DNA from: CBDATA01 sp965215615
GTDB taxonomy: Bacteria; Acidobacteriota; Vicinamibacteria; Marinacidobacterales; Marinacidobacteraceae
NCBI GenBank assembly: GCA_965215615.1
Contig: OZ244068.1
Span: forward strand, 310,001-374,000
Reading direction: 5' to 3'
Length of the DNA stretch: 64,000 nt
This document shows, in pieces, positions 16,775 through 25,605 of this stretch; the first letter of the stretch is position 1; each line of letters opens with the position of its first letter. The translations under genes and the position numbers were made by a program. Below the pieces are notes generated by a model that saw only the letters and a list, made by a program, of their open reading frames with translations, searched no databases and had not been told where the DNA came from.

Positions 16775-17179
16775 TCAGCCCATCGTCGCGACGGACTCGG
16801 GCTGGATGAAATAGACCACCCGGACCTCGCCGGGCCGTCGCCACTCGTAGCGATCGGTCCCCACGTACTTCCGGGCCAGACGGTCGATCCCTTCTTCGCC
16901 GCCCTCCTCGGTGATCCGGACCACCCGGCCACGGATCATGAGCGCCCGGTACGGGTCGTCCGGATGGACGGCGGAGAGAGCGACCCGGCTGTCGGCGCGG
17001 ATGTTCCGGTCCTTGATGCGGCCCACCGCCGAATTGACGAGGATCAGGTCCCCCTCGGTCTCGACCCACACCGGAGAGACCTGCGGGCTGCCGTCCGGCA
17101 TCCGGGTGGCCAGGTGCGCGAAGGTCTTCGCCGCGAGGAAATCCCGGACCTCCGGGCTCAGCGTGTCAGTTCGGGGCAT
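16775..17179 (-). CDS. PPOX-class (pyridoxamine 5'-phosphate oxidase-like) flavin/F420-binding protein
   Basis: 134 residues with the split-barrel fold. The strand pairs ATRMPDGSPQVSPVWVETEGDL and the R-V-A-L-S segment, then YRALMIRGRVVRI, match the PPOX class of probable FMN- or F420-dependent enzymes. The function and the cofactor cannot be settled from sequence. Start chosen at 17179 because GAGG lies 9 bases upstream; an ATG at 17188 would add three residues. The start overlaps the 3' end of the DsbA-like gene, so the two are co-transcribed. Confidence 0.83.
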   Translation of the reverse strand: MPRTDTLSPEVRDFLAAKTFAHLATRMPDGSPQVSPVWVETEGDLILVNSAVGRIKDRNIRADSRVALSAVHPDDPYRALMIRGRVVRITEEGGEEGIDRLARKYVGTDRYEWRRPGEVRVVYFIQPESVATMG

Positions 17180-18272
17180 TTCCGGCATCCTCACGGGGTA
17201 GCTCGCGCTCGATTTCCGCCCGGAACTGCGCGTACCCGATCGCACCGCCCACCTTGCGGCCGTTCACGAACACCGCGGGGGTGCCGCTCTGCCCGAGATC
17301 CATGGCGGCTTCGAGATCCGTCTGGACCCGTTCGTACTTGCTCCCCGAGTTCAGGCACTCGGTGAACGCTTCGGTATCGAGCCCGACCATGCGGGCGTGC
17401 TCTTCGAGGACGTTCGGAGCAAGGTTCGGGTCACTCCACAGCGCATCGTGGAACTCCCAGAACCTCCCCTGATCCTGGGCGCAGGCCGCCGCCTCGCCCG
17501 CCTTCTGAGCCAGCGGGTGGATGGTCCGGAGTGGATAGTGCCGGAACACCAGGCGCATCTGCTCGCCGTATTCCTCCCGCACGCGATCGAGCGAGTCGTT
17601 GAACCGGCGGCAGTAGGGGCACTCGAAATCGGAGAACACCACCACCGTGACCGGGGCATCCTCGGGGCCGAGCGAGGCGTGGCCCTCGGTCTCGACGTTC
17701 ACCCGATACGCCGGCACCCGAAGTGTCCACTCCGCCTCGGAAAGGAGCAGATCTCCCCGCTCGGTGGCCGCCTGGGCGAGCATCTGGTTCCCCACCTGGC
17801 GGCGGATCGTCGGCTCTGCCTCTTCGAAAGAGGCCCCACCGAGCTGATCCCGGTTGGCTTCGTAGATGTTCCGCGCCTGGGCATCGCTCAACTCCGGCAG
17901 TCCGATCTCCTCGCGGAAGTACTCGGTGACCGTCATCCCGAGCCCGCTCGCGGCCCGCTCGATCAAACGCTCCCGCGCCATTTCGACGGCGGCCTCCTCG
18001 AGCGCCCGGTGCGCCTCGGTGAAGTACTCGCTCTTGAGCTGAGCCAGTCGAAACCGGTCGCGGTCGGGGAGCTCGTCCAGCGTGAGAGCTTCGCCGTCCA
18101 GCTCGCCCAAAACCTCGGATGGGATCGTCGGCGGAAGCAGCGTATCCGGGCTCCACTCCCCCTGAGCCGAAGAGCCGGTAGCGGCACCACAGCCCCCGGA
18201 AGCCAGGGCAACCATGGCCAAAAGGACCAGAAGCGGCGCGACGAACCACCGGCGGAAACGGATCTTCAACAT
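17166..18272 (-). CDS. DsbA-like thioredoxin-fold lipoprotein with SurA-like N-terminal region
   Basis: 368 residues. A lipoprotein signal (hydrophobic 11-26, lipobox ASGGC with C28) places it on the periplasmic face. Residues about 50-185 are helical and resemble the N-terminal domain of SurA/PrsA-type chaperones. Residues about 195-360 are a DsbA/DsbG-like thioredoxin domain with active site C218-P-Y-C221 and the cis-proline loop GTPAVFVNG. The likely job is disulfide formation or isomerisation in exported proteins, with the N-terminal part perhaps holding the client. Downstream of dtd by 45 bases and upstream of the PPOX gene, with which it overlaps. Confidence 0.88.
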   Translation of the reverse strand: MLKIRFRRWFVAPLLVLLAMVALASGGCGAATGSSAQGEWSPDTLLPPTIPSEVLGELDGEALTLDELPDRDRFRLAQLKSEYFTEAHRALEEAAVEMARERLIERAASGLGMTVTEYFREEIGLPELSDAQARNIYEANRDQLGGASFEEAEPTIRRQVGNQMLAQAATERGDLLLSEAEWTLRVPAYRVNVETEGHASLGPEDAPVTVVVFSDFECPYCRRFNDSLDRVREEYGEQMRLVFRHYPLRTIHPLAQKAGEAAACAQDQGRFWEFHDALWSDPNLAPNVLEEHARMVGLDTEAFTECLNSGSKYERVQTDLEAAMDLGQSGTPAVFVNGRKVGGAIGYAQFRAEIERELPREDAGNAPN

Positions 18273-18317
18273 CGGAAATACCTCGTTCGGACGGCCATCC
18301 GTCCGCGAAGGCGAAGG

Positions 18318-18773
18318 TTACTTCACCGGCTCGCCGGGGCTCTCCACGATCAGGGTATAAGGCCCGCTGTTCACGAGCGAGACTTCCATCATGGCTCCGA
18401 AAATACCCCGGCGGACCTCGAGGCCGGCTTCGGCGAGCCGCGCGCAGAAGTCGAGATAGAGCGCCTCGGCTTCGGGTCCGGCGGCGGCCCGGGTGAAAGC
18501 AGGACGGCGGCCCTTGCGGCAGTCGCCGAGCAGGGTGAACTGGGAAACGACCAGGACCGCCCCGCCGGTTTCGAGCACGCTCAGCTGCGACGGCCCCTCG
18601 GGTCCGGGGAACATCCGCAGCCCGGCGATCTTGCGGGCCATCCATGCCGCTTCCTTTTCCGCATCGCGGACAGCCACTCCGACGAGGACCAACAGCCCCG
18701 CCTCGATCCCGGAGACCGGCTCTCCGCCGACCGACACCGATGCGCGGGAAACCCGCTGGACGGCCGCGATCAC
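18318..18773 (-). CDS. dtd: D-aminoacyl-tRNA deacylase
   Basis: 151 residues from the GTG at 18773 (IAAVQRVSRASV). This matches the family length and the usual N-terminus; an ATG at 18818 would add a 15-residue tail not seen in Dtd. Dtd removes D-amino acids and glycine mischarged on tRNAs. The SQFTLLGDCRKGRRP motif and the C-terminal EVSLVNSGPYT (Gly-cisPro motif) are present; the common NDGPVT is changed to NSGPYT. Divergent from the AAA-ATPase-like gene at 18862. Confidence 0.92.
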   Translation of the reverse strand: MIAAVQRVSRASVSVGGEPVSGIEAGLLVLVGVAVRDAEKEAAWMARKIAGLRMFPGPEGPSQLSVLETGGAVLVVSQFTLLGDCRKGRRPAFTRAAAGPEAEALYLDFCARLAEAGLEVRRGIFGAMMEVSLVNSGPYTLIVESPGEPVK

Positions 18774-18861
18774 GACCTCTTCCGGGAGTACATGGAGGCA
18801 GAGGGTATCGCCGGCCATGCCGCCCGCGCTACGCCGGTATCATGCGACCGGAACGCCGCCC

Positions 18862-19145
18862 ATGAAACGCAAGCTGCCGCTCGGCATCCAGACCTTCCAG
18901 GAAATCCGGGAAGACGGCTGCTACTACGTGGACAAGACTTCCCACGCCAGGCAACTGGTGGAAGAGGGCAAGCACTATTTCCTGTCCCGTCCGCGGCGCT
19001 TCGGCAAAAGTCTCTTCGTGGACACCCTGAAAGAGCTCTTCGAAGGCAACGAGCCGCTCTTTCGCGGCCTTGCTGTCCACGATTCCTGGGACTGGTCGGT
19101 CTGTCATCCGGTGATCCGTCTCGACTTCGGCGGCGGGAACTACCG
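18862..19145 (+). repeat. Near-identical block A shared by the tandem ATPase genes (partner 20407-20690)
   Basis: 284 bases encoding the first 95 residues of copy 1 align without gaps to 20407-20690; by eye I count three differences. Identity stops sharply after GGNYR. This level of identity, beside strongly diverged flanking codons, suggests recent gene conversion or selection on the N-terminal P-loop part. Confidence 0.85.
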
Positions 19146-20400
19146 GGAACCGGGGTTCCTCGATACCCGTCTCGACGAGAAACTGACCAGGGCGGAACAG
19201 AAAGCGGGGGTCTCCGCTTCGGCCGGGACCGCCGGCGGACGGCTCGCCGACCTGCTCGAGCATCTCCACCAGGAGACCGGACAGCGGGTGGTGGTGCTCG
19301 TGGACGAATACGACAAGCCGATCCTCGACGCGCTCGACGAGCCGGAGCAGGCCCGAAAGAACCGGGATGTCCTGCGCGGCTTCTACGGAACCGTCAAGTC
19401 CGCCGACGCCCACATCCGCTTCAGCTTCTTCACCGGGGTCAGCAAGTTCACCCGGGTGAGCCTTTTCTCGGAGCTCAACAACCTCACCGACATCACGCTC
19501 CACCGCCGCTACGCGAACATCTGCGGCTATACCGAGTCGGACCTCGACGAGGTGTTCGCTCCCGAACTCGAAGGATTCGACCGGGCGCGCATCCGGGAGT
19601 GGTACAACGGCTACTCGTGGCGCGGGACGGAGCGGGTCTATAACCCCTATGGAATCCTGCTGCTGTTCGAGACCGGAGATTTCCGCTCCCACTGGTTCGG
19701 GACCGCGACTCCCCGCTTCTTGATCGAGACGCTCGAGCGGCGCGGGGTTCTCTCACCGGATCTCGCGCGGATGACCGGTGCCGAGGATCTGCTCTCGGCC
19801 TTCGACGTGGACGGGATGGAGCCCGAGGCGCTGCTTTTCCAGACCGGTTACCTGACCATCGTGGGCGAAAAGGACGAGGGGGACGGCCCGGTGTTCCGGC
19901 TTGGCTATCCGAACCGCGAGGTCCGCCAGAGCCTGAATGCGAGTCTGCTGCGGGCCATGACCCCGGCGCGGGTGGGGACACCGGGCAGCCGGCTGCGGGC
20001 CTTGTTGCGCGAGAACGACTTCGCGGGTCTTCGCGAGTTTTTCGAGGCCTTTTTCGATGCGATTCCCTACGAATGGCACACCCGGAACGAGATCGCGCGT
20101 TTCGAGGGCTACTACGCCGCGGTCTGCTATTCGCACCTCGCGGCGGCGGGACTCGAAACCGTGGTCGAGGAATCGAGCAACCGGGGCCGGGCGGACTTCG
20201 TCACACGGTTCGCGGGGCAGGTGTTCGTCCTCGAGATCAAGGTGGTGGAGCAGGAGGCGACTGGTCGCGCGCTCGAACAGATCCGGGAGCGGGATTACGC
20301 AGCGAAGCACCGGGGCGCGGGCGAACCCGTCCACCTGATCGGGATCGAATTCAGTCGGAAGACCCGCAACATCGTCACCTTCGAGACCGCGACCGCCTGA
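18862..20400 (+). CDS. AAA-ATPase-like / PD-(D/E)XK nuclease-domain protein, tandem copy 1
   Basis: 512 residues, with the AAA-ATPase-like plus PD-(D/E)XK (DUF1703) architecture common in host-associated and marine bacteria. P-loop-like RPRRFGKSLF (43-52), Walker B VVVLVDEYDKPIL (about 143-155), sensor-like FSFFTGVSKF, and a C-terminal nuclease-type core RADFVTRF...LEIKV with E-x-K near residue 458 and a following glutamine helix. The molecular role of this family is unknown; it has the parts of a nucleotide-dependent nuclease. Start at the ATG giving MKRKLPLGIQTF, identical to the N-terminus of copy 2. Large parts are almost identical at the DNA level to copy 2 while others have diverged strongly. 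Confidence 0.9.
   Translation: MKRKLPLGIQTFQEIREDGCYYVDKTSHARQLVEEGKHYFLSRPRRFGKSLFVDTLKELFEGNEPLFRGLAVHDSWDWSVCHPVIRLDFGGGNYREPGFLDTRLDEKLTRAEQKAGVSASAGTAGGRLADLLEHLHQETGQRVVVLVDEYDKPILDALDEPEQARKNRDVLRGFYGTVKSADAHIRFSFFTGVSKFTRVSLFSELNNLTDITLHRRYANICGYTESDLDEVFAPELEGFDRARIREWYNGYSWRGTERVYNPYGILLLFETGDFRSHWFGTATPRFLIETLERRGVLSPDLARMTGAEDLLSAFDVDGMEPEALLFQTGYLTIVGEKDEGDGPVFRLGYPNREVRQSLNASLLRAMTPARVGTPGSRLRALLRENDFAGLREFFEAFFDAIPYEWHTRNEIARFEGYYAAVCYSHLAAAGLETVVEESSNRGRADFVTRFAGQVFVLEIKVVEQEATGRALEQIRERDYAAKHRGAGEPVHLIGIEFSRKTRNIVTFETATA
19371..19497 (+). repeat. Near-identical block B shared by the tandem ATPase genes (partner 20916-21042)
   Basis: 127 bases around the LRGFYGTVKSADAHIRF segment align at the same offset (1545 bases) as block A, with about five differences, although the roughly 225 bases between the blocks have diverged heavily. 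Confidence 0.8.
20221..20400 (+). repeat. Near-identical block C at the 3' ends of the tandem ATPase genes (partner 21772-21951)
   Basis: The last 180 bases, encoding the E-x-K nuclease core and the tail up to the stop, align to 21772-21951 with about six differences. The offset is 1551 bases, so copy 2 gained two codons in the diverged middle. Confidence 0.82.
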
Positions 20401-20406
20401 TCCCCC

Positions 20407-21951
20407 ATGAAACGCAAGCTGCCGCTCGGCATCCAGACCTTCCAGGAAATCCGGGAAGACGGCTGCTACTACGTGGACAAGACTTCCCACGCCAGGCAAC
20501 TGGTGGAAGAGGGCAAGCACTATTTCCTGTCCCGTCCGCGGCGCTTCGGCAAAAGCCTCTTCGTGGACACCCTGAAAGAGCTCTTCGAAGGCAACGAGCC
20601 GCTCTTTCGCGGCCTTGCTGTCCACGATTCCTGGGACTGGTCGGCCTGTCATCCGGTGATCCGTCTCGACTTCGGCGGCGGAAACTACCGCAACCTCGCC
20701 GGCATCGCGAGCCGCATCGCGGTACAGCTCGATGCCATCGAGTCCGCCGCCGGGATCACGCCCCGCCACGAAACTCCTCCCGAGCGATTCGACTATCTGA
20801 TCCGGACCCTTCGCGAGGCTTCCGGGCAGCGGGTGGTGGTGCTGGTGGACGAATATGACAAACCCATCCTGGATGTCCTCGGTGATCCGGAAACAGCCGA
20901 AAGGAACCGGGACTTCCTGCGCGGCTTCTACGGAACGGTCAAGTCCGCCGACGCCCACATCCGCTTCAGCTTCTTCACCGGGGTCAGCAAGTTCGCCCGG
21001 GTCAGCCTTTTCTCGGAACTCAACAACCTCATCGACATCACCCTTGAACCACCGTTCTCTTCGATTTGCGGCTACACGGAATCCGATCTCGACGAAGTGT
21101 TCGGCCCCGAGCTCGAAGGACTCGACCGCGAGGCCATCCGGGACTGGTACAACGGCTACAACTGGCTCGGGACGGAGCGGGTCTATAACCCTTTCGGAAT
21201 CCTGCTGCTCTTCCGCAAACGAGTGTTCGGAGCGCACTGGTTCCAGACCGGCTCCCCGAACTTCCTGATCGAGACCCTGAAGCGGCGGCGGGTGTTCCTG
21301 CCTTCTCTCGACGGAAGGGTGGCCACCGCCGAATTGCTCGCGGCGTTCGATGTGAGGACGATGGCCACCGAGGCGCTGCTGTTCCAGACTGGCTACCTGA
21401 CGATCACCGGACAGGAACAGGTGGGGGACGAGCCGCACTACCGACTCGGATACCCGAACCGCGAAGTGCGGCAGAGCCTGCACCGTGACCTGCTGCAGGC
21501 CCTCGCACCAGCGGACACGGCTTCCCAGGCCTCGAGCAACCGCCTCCGGGCGCTGCTGGAAAAAGGCGACCTCGCCGGGGTGGAAACGCTCTTCCGATCC
21601 TTCTTCGACAGTATCCCCTTCGAGTGGCACACCCAAAACGAGATCGCCCGCTTCGAGGGCTACTACGCGAGCGTGCTCTATGCTCGCCTCGCCGCGGCGG
21701 GTCTCGACCTCGTGACCGAAGACAGCAGCAACCAGGGGCGCGCCGACCTGACGGCGCGGCTCGCCGGGCAGGTGTTCGTGTTCGAGATCAAGGTGGTGGA
21801 GCAGGAGGCGACTGGCCGCGCGCTCGAACAGATCCGGGAGCGGGATTACGCAGCGAAGCACCGGGGCGCGGGCGAACCCGTCCGCCTGATCGGGATCGAA
21901 TTCAGCCGGAAGACCCGCAACATCGTCGCCTTCGAGACCGCGACCGCCTGA
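20407..21951 (+). CDS. AAA-ATPase-like / PD-(D/E)XK nuclease-domain protein, tandem copy 2
   Basis: 514 residues, same architecture and motifs as copy 1: RPRRFGKSLF P-loop, VVVLVDEYDKPIL Walker B, and the C-terminal RADLTARL...FEIKV nuclease-type core. It starts 6 bases after the copy 1 stop, so both are likely read from one transcript. The middle (about residues 96-170 and 215-450) differs from copy 1 enough that the two may recognise different partners or ligands, while the two ends are held nearly identical. Function unknown. It ends 5 bases from the convergent ClC gene, with no visible terminator. Confidence 0.9.
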   Translation: MKRKLPLGIQTFQEIREDGCYYVDKTSHARQLVEEGKHYFLSRPRRFGKSLFVDTLKELFEGNEPLFRGLAVHDSWDWSACHPVIRLDFGGGNYRNLAGIASRIAVQLDAIESAAGITPRHETPPERFDYLIRTLREASGQRVVVLVDEYDKPILDVLGDPETAERNRDFLRGFYGTVKSADAHIRFSFFTGVSKFARVSLFSELNNLIDITLEPPFSSICGYTESDLDEVFGPELEGLDREAIRDWYNGYNWLGTERVYNPFGILLLFRKRVFGAHWFQTGSPNFLIETLKRRRVFLPSLDGRVATAELLAAFDVRTMATEALLFQTGYLTITGQEQVGDEPHYRLGYPNREVRQSLHRDLLQALAPADTASQASSNRLRALLEKGDLAGVETLFRSFFDSIPFEWHTQNEIARFEGYYASVLYARLAAAGLDLVTEDSSNQGRADLTARLAGQVFVFEIKVVEQEATGRALEQIRERDYAAKHRGAGEPVRLIGIEFSRKTRNIVAFETATA

Positions 21952-21955
21952 CCGC

Positions 21956-23710
21956 TCAGCCCGGAATTCCGCGGGGCGGGGTCTCCGTCGCCTGGCCGGC
22001 GAGCCCATAGGCGCGCATCAGGTCGGCAACCGTCACGACACCTTCGAGGCGATGCGCGTCCACCCGGCTCACCACCGGGATGGATTCGAGACCGAGCCGC
22101 CCCATGTACGCGAGCACGTGATCCATGGACTGATCGGCGTACACGTGGGGGATCCGCCGCCCGCGGAGCAGGTCACCAAGCTTCTCCTGATCCTGGCCCC
22201 ATTCGTGGGACCGCTCCAATTCGGCGAGGGTGACGAATCCGAAAAGGCGCGAACCCCGCACCACCGGCCACGCCTGCCTCCCCGAGAGCGCCACCCGCTC
22301 GATGGCCTCCTCCACGGTCAGCTCGGGAACGAGGAGCTCCCGGGGCGGATGCATGGCGGCCTGAACCACCGGGTGCTCGTGGATTTCGTCTCCGGCGGGC
22401 AGGCTCACTCCGTCCTGGGCGGCGAGCGCCTCATAGACCGTCACCGGCTGAAGCCGCCGGGAGACGAAGAAGGAAACCAGGTTGCCGATCATCAGCGGGA
22501 CGATGACCGCATAGCTCTGGGTGATCTCGAAGACCATGAAGACCGATGCCATCGGGGCCCGCAGGATGCCGGCGAAGGCTGCTCCCATGCCGACGAGTGC
22601 GTACGCTCCGGGGCCGCTTGCAAAGTCGAACCAGAGATTCGCAACGCCGCCGACGCATCCGCCGAGCATGGCTCCGAGGAAGATGCTGGGGCCGAAGATG
22701 CCGCCCGCGTTTCCGGAGGCGTAGGCGATCACCACGAGAGCCAGGTGAACCACCAGCAGGCCCGCCATCGTCTCGATCGGAAGCACGCCGGCGAGCGCCT
22801 CCCCGACCGGGCCGTAACCCACTTCGAAGAATCCGGGCAGCAGCAGCCACGAAGCCGCGACCGCCAGCGCGCCGATGGCAGGCTGGAACCAGACTGTGCT
22901 GGCGGGAAGTTTCCGGAACTCCCGGCGCAGCCGCAGCAGGATCCGGATGAAGGCGACCGACATCAGCCCGCCAAGCAGGCCGAGCACCCCGTAGATCAGA
23001 AGCTCCGCCGGGTGCCCGAGCTCATAGGCGGGGACCGCGAAGAGCGGCTCATCTCCGAGCGAGAGGCGCAGCACCAGCCAGCTCGCCACTGCGCTCAGCA
23101 CGACCGATCCGAGAACCCGCGCGTGCAGGTTCCCCACGATTTCTTCGAGCGAGAAGAGGATGGCGGCGATCGGAGTGTTGAACGCCGCGGCGATGGCGGC
23201 GGCGGTCCCCACCGGCACCAGTTGTCGCCGCCGCTCCCCGTCGAGCTTCAGGAGCGAGCCGAAAGTCGAGGCGATCCCCGCGCCGATCTGCGCCGAGGGC
23301 CCTTCGCGGCCGAGCGGTATTCCGCTCCCGATGGTGAGCCCGCCGCACAGGAATTTGCCGACGACCACCGAAAACGGGATCCGGCCTCCCCCCGCCAGCA
23401 GCGCCGCCTTGGTCTGGGGAATCCCGCTTCCGCGGGCATCGCCGAACCAGCGGGCGAGGAGGAAACCGGAGACCAGCGCGGCCAGCACCGGAGCGGCGTA
23501 GCGCAGGTTGCCGAGGCCTTCGCCGTGGACCACGAAGTCCGCAAGCGCTTCGGTCACGACGATGAAGCAGACGATGGCACCGCCGACCACCGCTCCCACG
23601 GCGAGGTGGAGGGCGGTGAAAAAGCCGGGACGCTCGAGGAGGTCTCCGGAGGCGATCCGGAGCGCCGCGCTCGAAATCCGCTCGAAATGGCGGACCAGAA
23701 AGCGGGTCAT
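21956..23710 (-). CDS. ClC-family chloride channel/transporter with C-terminal CBS domains
   Basis: 584 residues. The anion-pathway signatures are all present: GSGIP (94-98), GREGP (134-138, gating glutamate E136) and the GGIFGPSIF motif in the second half. About ten or more hydrophobic segments span the membrane; residues from about 455 on form a CBS pair (HPVVQAAMHPPRELLV and the MDHVLAYMGRLGLESIPVVS repeat), usually sensing adenine nucleotides. Prokaryotic members with the gating glutamate can be Cl-/H+ antiporters or channels; the proton-glutamate site was not checked position by position. Start at 23710 overlaps the symporter stop as ATGA, so the two are coupled. Confidence 0.92.
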   Translation of the reverse strand: MTRFLVRHFERISSAALRIASGDLLERPGFFTALHLAVGAVVGGAIVCFIVVTEALADFVVHGEGLGNLRYAAPVLAALVSGFLLARWFGDARGSGIPQTKAALLAGGGRIPFSVVVGKFLCGGLTIGSGIPLGREGPSAQIGAGIASTFGSLLKLDGERRRQLVPVGTAAAIAAAFNTPIAAILFSLEEIVGNLHARVLGSVVLSAVASWLVLRLSLGDEPLFAVPAYELGHPAELLIYGVLGLLGGLMSVAFIRILLRLRREFRKLPASTVWFQPAIGALAVAASWLLLPGFFEVGYGPVGEALAGVLPIETMAGLLVVHLALVVIAYASGNAGGIFGPSIFLGAMLGGCVGGVANLWFDFASGPGAYALVGMGAAFAGILRAPMASVFMVFEITQSYAVIVPLMIGNLVSFFVSRRLQPVTVYEALAAQDGVSLPAGDEIHEHPVVQAAMHPPRELLVPELTVEEAIERVALSGRQAWPVVRGSRLFGFVTLAELERSHEWGQDQEKLGDLLRGRRIPHVYADQSMDHVLAYMGRLGLESIPVVSRVDAHRLEGVVTVADLMRAYGLAGQATETPPRGIPG

Positions 23711-25401
23711 CGCGAAGCGGGAACGGAGCGGGTCCGAAGCGCGTGGAGTCCGCACCCCAAGGCGACCGTCACCCCCGCGCCGATCAGGTTGTAGTAGAGA
23801 TACGAGACACCGGCGACCCCGAGAGCGCGAGGGATCAGATCGGCAGCCCAGACCGCGGCGACCCCGGCGAGCACCGCGGGGAAGGCCTTTTTGGCGGCAC
23901 CGCCACGGAAAACGGTGGCCAGGACGAAGGCACCCAGGATCGGGCCGTAGAAGAAGGAACCCACCCGGTTGACCGCCTCCACCGCCGAACCCAGACGCCC
24001 CATGTAGAGCGCGGCTCCGGTGGCCACGGTTCCCCAGAACAGGATGCCGACCCGGCCGGCGAGGAGATCATGGCGTTCGGAAGCCGGTTTTCGACGAAAG
24101 CGCCGGTAGAAATCCACGACGGTGGCGGTGGAGAGCGCCGAGAGTTCGGACTCCACGGTGGACATGGCGGCGGCCAGCACCGCAACCAGCATCAGGCCCA
24201 CGAGCCCCGCCGGGAGGCGGGTGAACACGAATGTGGGAAACACGTGGTTGGTGTCAGCCCAGGGCTCGCCGCGGATTTCGGTCACCGTCCGCACCGCGTC
24301 GGCGCGAATGGCATCGAACCGGTCGTTCGCCTCGAGGAAGCGGTCGCGGTCCTCCGAAGAAGAAGAAGAGCCCACGAAGGAGAGCGCCGCCTCCCGCCGC
24401 TCCTCGAACGCCGTCTCGTAGCGTGCCTCGGTCTCCGACATCGCGGCAGGACGTTCGATCCGCGCTTGCTCCAGCATCGCCGGATCGAACAGGATGGGCG
24501 GGCGCTCGAACTGGTAGAACACGAACAGCAGCGCTCCGGTCAGCAGGATCACGAACTGGACCGGCAGCTTGGCGAAGGCGTTGAACAGCAGCGAGCGCCG
24601 GCTTTCGCTGAGCGACTTCCCGGTCAGGTAGCGCTGGACCTGGCTCTGGTCGCAACCGAAATACGAGAGCATCAGGAAGAGCCCCCCGAGTACCCCGGTC
24701 CACACGGTATAGGTGAGGCGCGGATCGGGATCGAAGGAGAGCGTCTCGAGCCTTCCGGTCGCGCCGGCCAGCCGCAGCGCACCGTCGAGGCTCACTTCGC
24801 CGGGGAGGCCGTAGAGGACCGACCCGAGGCAGAAGAGGATGCCCAGCAGGATGATGAGCATCTGCCAGGTCTCCACCCACATGACCGCCCGCATGCCGCC
24901 GAGCGCCGTATAGACGGTGGCGAATCCACCGATAAGGAAGATGGTCCACGTCTCGTCGAGGGCGAACACCACCGAGAGCACGACCGAGGGAGCGTAGATG
25001 ACCACCGCGCCGGAAAGTGCCCGCCCGAACAGGAAGAGGAGGCTGGTCAGGGTTCGGGTTTTCGGGCCGCACCGTTCTTCGAGGAATTCGTAGGCGGTGA
25101 ACACCCGGGCCCGGTAGAACAACGGAACCAGGGTGACGCAGAGGATCACCATGGCGATCGGCAGGCCGAGGTAGATCTGGAGGAAGCGCATCCCGTCCAC
25201 GTACGCCTGCCCGGTCGCGCCCACGAGAGTGATGGCGCTCGCCTGGGTGGCCATCACCGAGAGGCCCATCGCGTACCACGGCATGGAGCGCCGGGCGAGG
25301 AAGTAGTCCTCGAGGCCGCGGTTGCCCCGCCCGGTCCGGTATCCGACGAACGCGATCAGCCCGAAATAGGCGGCTACGACGATCCAGTCGAGGGGCTGCA
25401 T
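23707..25401 (-). CDS. Sodium:solute symporter (SSS family)
   Basis: 564 residues with about 13 hydrophobic segments. The N-terminal GLEDYFLARRSMPWYAMGLSVMATQ and the ALGGMRAVMWVETWQ helix are diagnostic of the SSS/SLC5 family, which uses Na+ to import sugars, sialic acid, amino acids or carboxylates. The substrate is not predictable; the pattern is closest to sugar/sialic-acid type carriers. A long hydrophilic loop (about 300-380) contains a run of serines (SSSSS). Preceded by a tiny membrane-protein gene and coupled to the ClC gene. Confidence 0.9.
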   Translation of the reverse strand: MQPLDWIVVAAYFGLIAFVGYRTGRGNRGLEDYFLARRSMPWYAMGLSVMATQASAITLVGATGQAYVDGMRFLQIYLGLPIAMVILCVTLVPLFYRARVFTAYEFLEERCGPKTRTLTSLLFLFGRALSGAVVIYAPSVVLSVVFALDETWTIFLIGGFATVYTALGGMRAVMWVETWQMLIILLGILFCLGSVLYGLPGEVSLDGALRLAGATGRLETLSFDPDPRLTYTVWTGVLGGLFLMLSYFGCDQSQVQRYLTGKSLSESRRSLLFNAFAKLPVQFVILLTGALLFVFYQFERPPILFDPAMLEQARIERPAAMSETEARYETAFEERREAALSFVGSSSSSEDRDRFLEANDRFDAIRADAVRTVTEIRGEPWADTNHVFPTFVFTRLPAGLVGLMLVAVLAAAMSTVESELSALSTATVVDFYRRFRRKPASERHDLLAGRVGILFWGTVATGAALYMGRLGSAVEAVNRVGSFFYGPILGAFVLATVFRGGAAKKAFPAVLAGVAAVWAADLIPRALGVAGVSYLYYNLIGAGVTVALGCGLHALRTRSVPASR

Positions 25402-25407
25402 GGCGGC

Positions 25408-25545
25408 TTAGGAGCGGAACGCGCCCGAAAACACGAGGAGGAGCACGCAGAAAAGCGCTTCCACCACCAGAACCGCGACGTACTGGCGGAAAAACCCCTC
25501 GCCCCGGTCGTCGCGCTCGGGTGAAGGGGGAGGGACCGCTAACAT
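25408..25545 (-). CDS. Small single-pass membrane protein beside the symporter
   Basis: 45 residues from the ATG at 25545 (a GTG at 25590 would give 60). A short charged N-terminal part (PPSPERDDRGEGFFRQY) precedes one hydrophobic helix VAVLVVEALFCVLLLVF. It ends 6 bases before the symporter start on the same strand. Some sodium symporters are encoded next to small membrane proteins (for example yhdT beside panF in E. coli), so an accessory or stabilising subunit is plausible. No sequence family is recognised. Confidence 0.6.
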   Translation of the reverse strand: MLAVPPPSPERDDRGEGFFRQYVAVLVVEALFCVLLLVFSGAFRS

Positions 25546-25605
25546 GAAACCGCTCTTCGCGGACGCATTCGGAAGGGCATCGCCGGTCACGACCAGGGGA
25601 ACGTC

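Noticed and set aside
18774..18861. Mobile-element border beside the tandem ATPase genes
   Set aside because: No inverted terminal repeats or target-site duplication found around 18862-21951; the genes seem a local tandem duplication.
22052..23794. 580-codon frame opposite the ClC gene
   Set aside because: Only histidine/arginine/glutamate-rich shadow; the ClC protein on the other strand has clear motifs.
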